Assembly: GCF_016595465.1 (NCBI RefSeq)
Contig: NZ_JAENIK010000012.1
Coordinates: 248,001 to 312,000, forward strand
From: Luteolibacter yonseiensis
GTDB lineage: Bacteria > Verrucomicrobiota > Verrucomicrobiia > Verrucomicrobiales > Akkermansiaceae
Length of the DNA stretch: 64,000 nucleotides
Reading direction: 5' to 3'
The translations under genes and the position numbers were made by a program. Positions 54,262 to 62,800 of the stretch are shown here, one piece after another (position 1 is the stretch's first letter; every line of letters starts with the position of its first letter). The notes under the pieces were generated by a model. It saw only the letters and a list, made by a program, of their open reading frames with translations, ran no database searches and had not been told where the DNA came from.

Positions 54262-55575
54262 TCAGATTTCGCGTTTGGTCGCGCCGGTGACGAATTTCCA
54301 GATCGGACCATCCTTCGAGATCGGTGGTGCCTGGCCTTTCAGATCGGCGGGTGGCGTGCCGTCGATACGGAAAAGCGGCAGGATGGGGAATCCGGCGGGA
54401 TCTTTCTCGTAGGTCACGCCGACCTCCTCGATCATGAGGGCCATGGAAAAGAGGCCTCCGGGAATCTCGCTGATAAGGATCTCCACCGGGTAGGTTTTTC
54501 CCTCCTCGACCGAGAATTCCGGTCCCACGGCGACACCACCGATGTCCCTGTTCAGGGTCGGAGTGTTTTCATATTTATAAAGTGTGAGAGGAAGCTTCAT
54601 CGGAGTTTCCTTTTTCAGGTTTTTCTCGATTTCGCTGCTCTCTGAAGTTTCGGCGATTTCCTTCGGGAGGTTTCTGCCGATTCCGGCGATGGTATAACCG
54701 AAGTCGAAGACCGGACGGCTGTTGAAGCGGACGACGAGCACATCGTCTCCCGCGCCGACGAAGCGGAATTTTCCGGTTTTGGGAGCCTGGACCGCACCGC
54801 GATAGACCACTGCCCACATTTTCGGCTGAACCTCTTTCTCCACCTCGAAGGCGGCGGGCGCACCCTCGGCAGGCATGGTCGGCACGAGGAACTTGGTTTG
54901 ATAGAGCTGGCGGGGCGCGCGGAAGTAGTCGTTGAAGGCGCTTTCCTTCAGACCCCGGCGGGTGATCTCCTGGAGGATCTCACGCACCTTGTCGACGGTC
55001 ATCTCATTTGGTTTGCCGCTCTTGGTCTGCTTGAAATCATAGAAGGTGCCGACGAGAGCACCCCGTTCGGCGGTGATCATTCCGAAGGGATTCTTGTTGC
55101 CGGTTCCATTGCTGAGTCCCGGAGCCATGCCGCTTCCGATGCCGAGGCCGTTTCCGTCGCCCTTGCCTCCGCCCGAACCATTGCCACCGAGCCCCTTGGA
55201 CATGCTGCCGCTGCTGAGAGCGCCGAGCGAGGTCATCTGTGTCACTTCCTCCGGTTCCGGCAGTGTGATGTTGCTCACCGCTCCGGCCGCTGCAACGCGG
55301 GCGAGATTCGGCTGGGTCATCTGGACGCGGTGTTTCTGTGCCTGGCTCTGGGCGGCGGGCGAACCGCCACCGCCGGACTTCGGCAGGAAATCAACCGGTT
55401 TTTCTTCCTCCGGCGGGATGATTTTCACCACGAAGATCAAGCCGATCAGGACGAGGATGCCGTGGAAAATGATGGAGATGGAAAGGGAGCCCGCCCCGAG
55501 TCTTTGCCAGATCGAACGTTTCGGCGGAGGAGTGATTTCGAGTGTTCCGAACTCGATGTCGTTTTGGGTTTCCAT
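54262..55575 (-). CDS. TonB-like N-terminus / PA14-like protein, copy A
   Basis: 437 residues. A single membrane helix (~31-52) contains S34-x3-H38-G39 (SIIFHG), the same spacing as the Ser/His pair essential in the TonB membrane helix. It is followed by KIIPPEEEKPVDFLPKSGGG, a TonB-like charged/proline linker, and a Gly-rich spacer (~125-155). The C-terminal half has VVYRGAVQAPKTGKFRFVGA then DDVLVVRFNSRPVFDFGY, which reads like a PA14 core, plus VGPEFSVEEGKTYPVEILIS. No TonB C-terminal domain is present. It is a paralogue of 55789-57111 and lies 213 bp downstream of it. No ExbB/ExbD genes are nearby. Periplasmic, inner-membrane anchored. Function unknown. Confidence 0.82.
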   Translation of the reverse strand: METQNDIEFGTLEITPPPKRSIWQRLGAGSLSISIIFHGILVLIGLIFVVKIIPPEEEKPVDFLPKSGGGGSPAAQSQAQKHRVQMTQPNLARVAAAGAVSNITLPEPEEVTQMTSLGALSSGSMSKGLGGNGSGGGKGDGNGLGIGSGMAPGLSNGTGNKNPFGMITAERGALVGTFYDFKQTKSGKPNEMTVDKVREILQEITRRGLKESAFNDYFRAPRQLYQTKFLVPTMPAEGAPAAFEVEKEVQPKMWAVVYRGAVQAPKTGKFRFVGAGDDVLVVRFNSRPVFDFGYTIAGIGRNLPKEIAETSESSEIEKNLKKETPMKLPLTLYKYENTPTLNRDIGGVAVGPEFSVEEGKTYPVEILISEIPGGLFSMALMIEEVGVTYEKDPAGFPILPLFRIDGTPPADLKGQAPPISKDGPIWKFVTGATKREI

Positions 55576-55625
55576 GGGATGAAGGGTTTTTGCTAACGAA
55601 CGGCCGCAAGGTTACGCATGAAAAT

Positions 55626-55658
55626 CCGATTTCTTAAAAAATAAGAGATCGGTTTTTT
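55626..55658. terminator. Hairpin with T-run between the paralogues
   Basis: CCGATTTCTTA (55626-55636) pairs with TAAGAGATCGG (55642-55652), 11 bp with one G-T pair, around a 5-nt loop. TTTTTT follows on the plus strand and ATTTTC on the minus strand. It lies after the stop of the upstream paralogue (55789) and before the start of the downstream one, so on the minus strand it probably separates the two transcripts. Confidence 0.6.
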
Positions 55659-55677
55659 CATATGTCCGCATCGGGCG

Positions 55678-55751
55678 GGTGCGGTCAGTCCCCGCACCTG
55701 TCATCAGGATGGATGATCGATGGGCAGCTGTCACGTCCCCAAGTAGGGGAC
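55678..55751. other. Two further hairpins in the gap between the paralogues
   Basis: GGTGCGG/CCGCACC (55678-55684 and 55692-55698) and GTCCCC/GGGGAC (55735-55740 and 55746-55751) are perfect inverted repeats with loops of 7 and 5 nt. With the T-run hairpin there are three in 213 bp. They could be terminator parts or folded leader of the downstream gene. No gene is seen. Confidence 0.4.
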
Positions 55752-55788
55752 AACGAAATGACCAATACCGTCCCTTTTGAGACGTCCC

Positions 55789-57111
55789 TCAGATGTCCTT
55801 CTGCGCCGCGCCCGGGACAAACTTCCAGACTGGACCCTCTTGGGAAATTGGAGGAGATTCGCCCTTCATGTCGGCGGGAGGCACGGTGTCGAGGCGGAAG
55901 AGGGGCAGGATGGGGAATCCAGCGGGGTCCTTTTCGTAGGTCGCGCCGACTTCCTCGATCATGAGTGCCACGGAGAAGTAACCACCGGGGATTTCTCCGA
56001 TCATGATGTCGATGGGGTAGGTCTTTCCTTCTTCGACATTGAATTCGGGACCGACGGCGAGTCCTCCGATGTTCCGGTTGTGGGCGGGGGTCGCGTCGTA
56101 CTTGTAGAAGGGGATAGGGAACTTCATGGGGGTGTTTTTCTTCACCTCGTTCTCAAGCTCGCGATTCTCCTTGGTGCCGTCGAATTCGTCAGCACGACCG
56201 TTCACGTGGGTTCCGGTTCCCGCCATGGTGTAGCCGTAGTCGAAGACCGGACGACTGTTGAAGCGGACGACGAGGAAGTCGTCACATTCGCCGACGAAAC
56301 GGAATTTCCCGCTCTTGGGGGCCTTGACCGCTCCGCGATAGACCACAACCCACATCCGGGGCTGCACTTCCTTTTCCACCTCGAAGGCAGCGGGTGCTCC
56401 ATCGGCAGGCATCTGCGGGATGAGAAGCTTGGTCTGGTAAAGCTGGCGCGGGGCCTTGAAGTAGTCGTTGAAAACGCTGTCCCTGAAGCCGCGCTTGGTG
56501 ATTTCCTTGAGAAGTTCGCGCATTTTCACGTCCGTCATCTCGGTGGGTTTGCCGCTTCTGGTTTGCTTGAGGTCGTAGAAGGTGCCGGTGAGCGCGCCGC
56601 GTTCGGCGCTGACCATGCCGAACGGGTTCTTGTTGCCAGTGCCGGCGCTGAGTCCGGGAGCCATGCCGCTGCCGATCCCGAGGCCGTTTCCGTCGCCTTT
56701 GCCCCCGCCGGATCCGTTGCCACCGAGTCCCTTGGACATGCTGCCGCTGCTGAGGGCACCGAGGGAGGTCATCTGCGTGAGTTCCTCCGGCTCAGGCAGG
56801 GTGATGTTGCTGACCGCACCTGCCGCAGCGACACGGGCCAGGTTCGGCTGGGTCATCTGGACACGGTGTTTCTGGGCCTGGCTCTGGGCCGCTGGAGAGC
56901 CTCCACCACCGGACTTCGGCAGGAAATCCACCGGTTTTTCCTCTTCCGGTGGAATGATTTTCACCACGATGATCAGGCCGATGAGGACGAGAATCCCGTG
57001 GGAAATGATGGAAATCGAGAGGGAGCCGGCCCCGAGCTTCTGCCAGATCGAACGCTTCGGAGGCGTGGCGGCTTCGTGATAGGCTTGCTCGGTGGGGTCG
57101 TGATAGTCCAT
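55789..57111 (-). CDS. TonB-like N-terminus / PA14-like protein, copy B
   Basis: 440 residues. Same plan as copy A: short cytoplasmic part (MDYHDPTEQAYHEAATPPKR), membrane helix with S34-x3-H38-G39 (SIISHG), EEEKP linker, Gly-rich spacer (GNGSGGGKGDGNGLGIGSGM), then VVYRGAVKAPKSGKFRFVGE and CDDFLVVRFNSRPVFDYGY in the PA14-like half. It ends PVWKFVPGAAQKDI. The start of copy A lies 213 bp beyond its stop. It is 78 bp downstream of the MFS stop and may share its transcript. The pair might form hetero-oligomers. No known partner is encoded here. Confidence 0.82.
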   Translation of the reverse strand: MDYHDPTEQAYHEAATPPKRSIWQKLGAGSLSISIISHGILVLIGLIIVVKIIPPEEEKPVDFLPKSGGGGSPAAQSQAQKHRVQMTQPNLARVAAAGAVSNITLPEPEELTQMTSLGALSSGSMSKGLGGNGSGGGKGDGNGLGIGSGMAPGLSAGTGNKNPFGMVSAERGALTGTFYDLKQTRSGKPTEMTDVKMRELLKEITKRGFRDSVFNDYFKAPRQLYQTKLLIPQMPADGAPAAFEVEKEVQPRMWVVVYRGAVKAPKSGKFRFVGECDDFLVVRFNSRPVFDYGYTMAGTGTHVNGRADEFDGTKENRELENEVKKNTPMKFPIPFYKYDATPAHNRNIGGLAVGPEFNVEEGKTYPIDIMIGEIPGGYFSVALMIEEVGATYEKDPAGFPILPLFRLDTVPPADMKGESPPISQEGPVWKFVPGAAQKDI

Positions 57112-57189
57112 GGGTGGTGGGAAGAGGTTTTTTCTTAATGGAATCCATGAAAGGACTCGTGGAAACCCTTTTTCTCAGAAAATAAGCAT

Positions 57190-58497
57190 TCAGTGTTCCC
57201 GTGCTGCGTCGTGGCCACGCTTTTCGTTGATGAAAAGCGTCAGAACCAGCCCGGCGAGGATGAATCCCGCCAATACGAGCAGGGCCTCGGGCGTGCCCAT
57301 GGTGTCTTTCACCCAAGCGAACGGGAAGGTCATGATGGCGGAGAGTTTCCACATGAGGCCCCAGATTCCAAAGGTTTCCGCCTCCCGGTTCGGTGGAGCC
57401 AGGTAGCTGACAAACGCACGGTTGGCCGACCCGAGCGATCCAAGGCCGAAACCCAGCAGATTCCCGATCACCCACAACGGCCAGGTGGGGTAGTTCCCGG
57501 CATGCGATTCGTTGAGGTAGGCGTATCCTGCGAAGCCGAGGGCCGTTACGAGCCAAACGACGAGGAAGATGAGGACCGACCGGCGATGTCCCAGCTTGTC
57601 CTGGTAAAGCGTGGGGACGATGGTGCCGATGATTCCGGAGACGGTGATGACCGCGACAAAAATGACGAGATCCACCTGCTGGAAGCCATACTGTTTTGCC
57701 AGGATGCTGGCAAAGAAGACGACCACACTCATGCCGGTGCCGTAGAAGAGCGAGGCGATGAGAAGAAGGGCCAGATCCTTGTAGCGGGCCGTGTCCTTGA
57801 CGGTTTCCGCGAGGCGGACAAATCCGGCGGTGATGAGGTTCTTTCCCGGATGACCGGTGTTCGCGACCTGCGGCTCCTTGAGCCACAAGGCGGTGGGAAT
57901 GATGAAGGCGAGAAACCAAAGTCCGGCGAAAATGAAAAACGGACGCCACGCATCCGGAGATTCCCATTTCAGCGCGATCATGGCACCGGCCGTGACGATC
58001 AGGAGAAACAGCGCCGCGGCATAGGCGCAGGCCCACGAGAAACCGCTCACACGTCCGACCTCGTGCTGCCTCGCAAGGCTGGGAAGGAAGCTGGCGAGGA
58101 AATTCTCCCCGATGGAAAAGGCGAAGTTCGCCGGGATGTAGAGCAGCACCGCCAGCCAAAGCTGCCCGGGCTGGATGAATCCGAGTCCGCAGGTGAAGAC
58201 CCCGCAGATGACACCCGAACCGATCAGGCAGAGCTTCTTGTAAGACCTTTCATCCGCCACCGCTCCGGCGAGAGGGGACAACAGGGCGGTGAGCAGCATG
58301 CTGCTGCCATAGGTCAGAGCCCAGACCCGGTCGTCGATGGCCTCATCCTGGACGACGACCTGGAAAAAAAAGACCGAAAACAGCAGGGTGTTGATGATGA
58401 GGGTGAACGACTGGTTCGCGACATCGAAGGAAATCCATGACCAGAGCTGCCGCTGCTGGGGCAGGCCATTGAGTGGGTAAAAGCGGCCGAGGTTCAT
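57190..58497 (-). CDS. MFS transporter, Atg22/UMF1 type
   Basis: 435 residues and about 12 helices. The start, LWSWISFDVANQSFTLIINT, matches the 'WxxYDxANxxF' opening of Atg22-like (UMF1) permeases. Further marks are PLAGAVADERSYKKLCLIGS (loop 2-3), IGENFLASFLPSLARQHEVG, RVSGFSWACAYAAAL, and FGLGSLGSANRAFVSYLAPP then REAETFGIWGLMWKLSA in the C-half. Eukaryotic Atg22 exports amino acids from the vacuole; substrates of bacterial members are not defined. It is followed by the paralogue pair. Confidence 0.9.
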   Translation of the reverse strand: MNLGRFYPLNGLPQQRQLWSWISFDVANQSFTLIINTLLFSVFFFQVVVQDEAIDDRVWALTYGSSMLLTALLSPLAGAVADERSYKKLCLIGSGVICGVFTCGLGFIQPGQLWLAVLLYIPANFAFSIGENFLASFLPSLARQHEVGRVSGFSWACAYAAALFLLIVTAGAMIALKWESPDAWRPFFIFAGLWFLAFIIPTALWLKEPQVANTGHPGKNLITAGFVRLAETVKDTARYKDLALLLIASLFYGTGMSVVVFFASILAKQYGFQQVDLVIFVAVITVSGIIGTIVPTLYQDKLGHRRSVLIFLVVWLVTALGFAGYAYLNESHAGNYPTWPLWVIGNLLGFGLGSLGSANRAFVSYLAPPNREAETFGIWGLMWKLSAIMTFPFAWVKDTMGTPEALLVLAGFILAGLVLTLFINEKRGHDAAREH

Positions 58498-58859
58498 ATG
58501 ATGCTGGAAAATGGATTAGTGGAGATCACGGGGAAACGGAAGCGGAATCGGCCTGCGGAGTTCCATGCGATCACCGACCGGCGGGCCATGATCCTATCGA
58601 CCAACTCCAAGGGTCCTTGAACGTGCGTTCTTTCGGACCCGATTGTTTGATGGGCATGCGGTTGGTTGGAAATGCGGACGGTTCAGGTGATCTGATTTTT
58701 GAACGAACCTGGGAGATGGGTGGAGATGGTGACAATAAGTCAACGGACCACGGATTTCTGGCCATCCCCGGCGTCCGTGCGGTAGAAAACCTCATCAGAC
58801 ATTTGACGGATGAGGTCTGAACTCCATCCTGACGTTTCAAACAAGCCACCCACATACCC
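58498..58859. other. Divergent intergenic region, no convincing gene
   Basis: 362 bp between the MFS gene and the NTF2-like gene. Open frames on both strands (e.g. 58473-58820 plus) overlap real genes and show no family features. An inverted repeat ACCTCATC/GATGAGGT (58789-58796 and 58809-58816) with a 12-nt spacer lies 43 bp before the NTF2-like start and could be an operator. It must hold promoters for both directions. Confidence 0.4.
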
Positions 58860-59237
58860 ATGTCAAATCCATCAACACCGGAAATCGAGCTGCTACGGGC
58901 GGCATACACTGCTTTCAACAGCCGGGACATCGACGCCGCTCTCGCGCTGATGACTCCGGACGTTGCCTGGCCGAAGGCCTTCAAGGGAGGTTTCGTCCGG
59001 GGGCCGGAAGAGGTCCGCGCCTATTGGACGGAGCAGTGGAGCGAGATCGATCCGCGCGTCGAACCGGTTGCGTTCCACCAGGAAGAAGATGGACGGATTC
59101 TCGTCGTGGTGCGCCAGTTCGTGCGCGACCTTTCGGGAGCCGTCCTGGCCGACGAAGAGGTGGGCCACCGGTTCAGTCTTGTGGATGGGCTGATTCAAGG
59201 CATGGAAGTGGAGTCCGCACAGGTTCAGCCGGCATAA
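58860..59237 (+). CDS. Nuclear transport factor 2 / SnoaL-like protein
   Basis: 125 residues, one NTF2-like (SnoaL-like) domain. The opening EIELLRAAYTAFNSRDIDAA followed by LALMTPDVAWPKAFKGGFVR is classic, then GPEEVRAYWTEQWSEIDPRV, FHQEEDGRILVVVRQFVRDL and VGHRFSLVDGLIQGMEVE. No signal peptide. The fold serves many small enzymes and binding proteins (polyketide cyclase, ketosteroid isomerase types); catalytic residues of a specific type are not evident. Single gene on the plus strand. Confidence 0.92.
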   Translation: MSNPSTPEIELLRAAYTAFNSRDIDAALALMTPDVAWPKAFKGGFVRGPEEVRAYWTEQWSEIDPRVEPVAFHQEEDGRILVVVRQFVRDLSGAVLADEEVGHRFSLVDGLIQGMEVESAQVQPA

Positions 59238-59293
59238 TCACATAAGGGAGGACACCGACAATTGTCCGCAAAGTCCCGTGGAGTCGGCAACAA

Positions 59294-59809
59294 TCAGGGC
59301 GCGATTTCCGGAGCGGTGAACCCCTGTCCGGAATCGGTGGCGTAAAGGTGTCTGCCGTCGGTCGACAGCATGACCGTGAACCGGCCTTCCGCGTTCCGCT
59401 GGATCTGATAGCCATGGGTTTCTTCGGGAAACCATCCGGGCCGGTTCTCGAACCTGCCCGCGGATCGGACGTCGCTCAGGGAAAACGGGTTGGTTTTAAG
59501 CCATGCCAGCAGTTGTGGCCCGGGACTTACGGCGATGTACCATTGCCACTTCTTCACGCCGTCCTGCGAGGACCACTCCCGTCGCTCCGCATGGAGGATT
59601 CTGTCATCCGCCGCCGGCCGCCGCCAGAAGGCCTTCTGAAACACGAGCGCCGGGTCGGTGGTTGTGACGAGTTTCGTGCCGTCGTCTTCCTTCGAGACGG
59701 TGGGTGCCGGTTTTGGCTGGGGCGTGGGTTCCAGGCTTTTCCTCAGAATGACGGCCGTCGTCACGATGAGGATGACGACGGCCGTGATGATGATCGTCCT
59801 CCGCTCCAT
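59294..59809 (-). CDS. Small membrane-anchored hypothetical protein
   Basis: 171 residues from the ATG at 59807-59809, which overlaps the stop of the giant gene upstream (TGATG); an in-frame extension to 59932 is antisense-like. MERRTIIITAVVILIVTTAV is an N-terminal membrane helix, followed by a proline-rich linker (PTPQPKPAPTVSKEDDG) and a soluble domain: FQKAFWRRPAADDRILHAER, KKWQWYIAVSPGPQLLAWLK, ENRPGWFPEETHGYQI and GRFTVMLSTDGRHLYATDSG. No family is recognised. The overlap with the giant protein suggests a partner, for example in anchoring or secretion. Confidence 0.78.
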   Translation of the reverse strand: MERRTIIITAVVILIVTTAVILRKSLEPTPQPKPAPTVSKEDDGTKLVTTTDPALVFQKAFWRRPAADDRILHAERREWSSQDGVKKWQWYIAVSPGPQLLAWLKTNPFSLSDVRSAGRFENRPGWFPEETHGYQIQRNAEGRFTVMLSTDGRHLYATDSGQGFTAPEIAP

Positions 59810-62800
59810 CAATTTCCGGAGTTGGAATAACTGCGGAGGAAGAGCTGGATGTCCTTCACACTTTGGGCGAAGCGGTCGAGGCCGGTCTGCTCGTCGTTGA
59901 GCAGCGAATAGGCCGGGATGACGATTTTCCACTGGGTGTTCCAGACGCTGCGACCGATGAGCCGTGAGTTGGTGAACTCCGCCGGGACCGAGCTGTAGAA
60001 GTAGGCCGGGTCATCGACGGCGCGGAAGGCCCCGTGCTTGCGGGGGATCCACATCGCCTCGTTGAGGCTGCCACCCGGGGTGAAAAACTGGCTGTCGGAG
60101 AACAGGTTCGCACCCAGGTTTTTAGGCAGGGGAATGGCCTGGTCCTTGATCGTCCAGGAGCGGATGATGTTCGTGTCACCCAACGGCGGCGAGCGCATGG
60201 TATCCATTCCGGCCGGGATCAGGTAGGCATACGGCGTGGCGCTGAGGGCGTTCGGGTTGGAGCTGGCGGGACCGCCCGCTCCCATGACACCTGTCGCATA
60301 GGCGTCCATGCCGATGTAGCCCTTGAAAACCAGTCCGGCCGAGGCGATCTTCGTGGCGAAGTTCGACTGGGTGTAGACGTGGTCTCCGGCGGCGAGCGGC
60401 CAGCCGAAGAAGTTTAATCCCTGTTCGATGGTCGTGGAGAATGGAATCACGATGCCCGGGACCGATGCGCCGCTGGTCTTGCGGATGTTGTTGCAGTAGA
60501 TCGCCACGTCCGGATCATTGAGCACGTTGCTCATGATGTGCTGCTGGATGACCTGCTTCCAAAGAAGATCGTCATCGGCCGTCGGCTGGTCCGTGCGGAT
60601 GCGGAAAAGCTCCTGGCGCAGCGAGAATACGGTGCCGTTGCGATCCGGGTTGTTGATGCCGAGGCGTCCTTTCACGACGGACCATTCGTCACTGAGCTGG
60701 CCCAGGATTCCCGCCAGTCCGACATCGCCGGAACTTGACTGGACGGGCCGGTCATCCTGGAAGTCACCGACCGAATAAGTGCCGATGATCTGGTTCACGA
60801 CGTCCTCTCCCTGGCTGGTGCTGAGCAGGCCGGTTTCATAATCGTAGGCTTTCGCCGCGAGGTAGGTGAAGGTTTGCGCGAGATCGAAAAGCCCCTTGTA
60901 TTGGGAAAGTTCCTCGTTGCGCATGTCGCGATAGACGACGTCACGGGTGCGGTATCCCTGGATCACCGAGGCCGCGCGCTGGCGGAACGATTCGCGCTCG
61001 GTGAGGATGTTGGCGGCATTCGCGTAGAGGCGGGATACCTTTTCGTTCGCCCGCTGCAACTGGGTGAGACGGCGGGTCATTTCGAAACCGGTGGCGAGCA
61101 CCTCGTCGTAGAGGCGTTCAAGCTCGACGATGTGCTGTTTGTTCGCCGAGGTGCGGTTGTATTCATCCATGATGCTGGACGCCTCGCCATCGAGGTTCGC
61201 CGCCTGCATCTCAAGCAGCGCGGCACCGGTGTCCGATGTCAGCCCGATGAGGCCGGATACCAGCGCGGCCGTCTCACCGGAAATCCGGATGGCGCCACGG
61301 GCGGGAGCCATCGCGTCGGTAGCCAGACCGACACTCGTCGGCACCGCTTCCGCGGCCGCGGCCGCGAGCGCTCCGATGTAGTCGAAATAGAGCGAAGCCG
61401 CGCTGGCCGCCGTCGTCAGGGAGAAGGCGGCGTTCCTGACGGTGCCCGCCTTGGAGGATTTTTCCGAAGCCTGCGCATCCGCCGTTTCAAACTCGGTGTT
61501 GAACTCGCTGTACAACTGGTAGTCGCGGTTGAAGCGGTTCATGAGGGTGTTGAACGTGCTGGCGGAATCCCGCAGGTTCACCTGGGCCTCGTAACAATCC
61601 AGCAGGGCGGCCTGGATGTCCCCCGTCTGTCCGCGCCTGCCGAGGCCGCTGGCCACCGTGTCCGAGAACTGGCCGAGGCTGAACTTGGAAATGGTGTAGC
61701 TGCGGCTCACATAGTCCGCATTGAGGCGGGTGTTCGGCGGGTCGAGGGACCAGTCCCGGAACGGATCGGTGTTGACCGGCTCGCGGAAGGTCATGGTGAC
61801 CGTGCTGTCGGTGTTCACGATGGGCGAGGGCCGGTCGATGAAATACGAGTGGTAGAGGTCCGGTCCGGTATATCCCTGCGCGTAGAGCTTGCCGGCCCCG
61901 ATGTCCCCGGCGTAGGCGGTGCCGTAAAGCTGGATGAGCTGGTATTCGTAAGCGTCCTCCTGTTTTTCCACGGCGGTGTTGTATTCGTCCAGCGAGGTGT
62001 TCTGCAGGCGGAGCTGGCGGTTCATTTTCCCGGCCTGCTGGAACGCGTTCTTGGCATTCACGGACGCCTTGATGGCGCGGTCGTAGATCTGCTCGAAGTG
62101 GGATTTACCCGCCGCGACCTCGGATGGGGAAATGTCGAAGGCCATGGAATCGTTCGCCAGTCCGAGAGGATTCAGATGGGCCTGGAGGTTCGCGATCAGG
62201 CTGAGGATCTCACTGCCGGTGGTCACCATTTCATTGAGTTCCGGCACGGTGGTGCGGTCGATTTTCTCGATGCCTTCGTTCACGGTATCGAGGTCCGGAA
62301 GCATCGCGTTCGCGCTGACCCAGTTGAGGTAGGTTCCTTGGAAGGCACGCGAGGACCATTCGTCCACGCCCCAGTGACGGGTGACTCCGGTGCCGGTGTT
62401 CGTCCTGGCCTCGTGGAAATGAGACCAGCCGTGCTCCTCGCCATCCGTATGATCGTTGCGGGCGGTGAAGTCGAGGATCTCCGCGCCGGTGCGGGCGAGG
62501 GCGGCGGCGGCGGTCGCGAACTTCCGCTCGTCCTGATAGTCCACCTCCACGGTCTGGCCGAGGATGGAAACGGTTTCCGCCTTGGGCAGCCAGTCGAAGT
62601 TGGGGCTTGTCAGGAGCTTGTAGTAACCGGTCAGCGCGGTGAGGTAGTGGCCGTAGGCGTCGCCATGGCCCTGCGGGAACATCGCCTGCGCGTCGCTGGC
62701 GTCGATCACGCCGTCCGCATTCGCGCTGCCGGCCTTTTCCTTGATCGCATAGTTCGTCGCATAGATCGGCTCGCCGGAGGTAATTCCGTTGATATAGTTC

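Larger units (their letters stand above)
54262..57111 (-). repeat. Tandem duplication of the TonB-like/PA14-like gene
   Basis: The two genes (54262-55575 and 55789-57111) align end to end. From about residue 18 to 190 they are almost identical, including the Gly-rich spacer. The C-terminal halves diverge, for example in the stretch before MKLPLTLYKYE / MKFPIPFYKYD. The contrast suggests recent gene conversion or selection holding the N-terminal half. Confidence 0.85.

Noticed and set aside
58473..58820. 115-aa plus-strand frame between MFS and NTF2-like genes
   Set aside because: Starts inside the MFS gene, no Shine-Dalgarno and no family resemblance.
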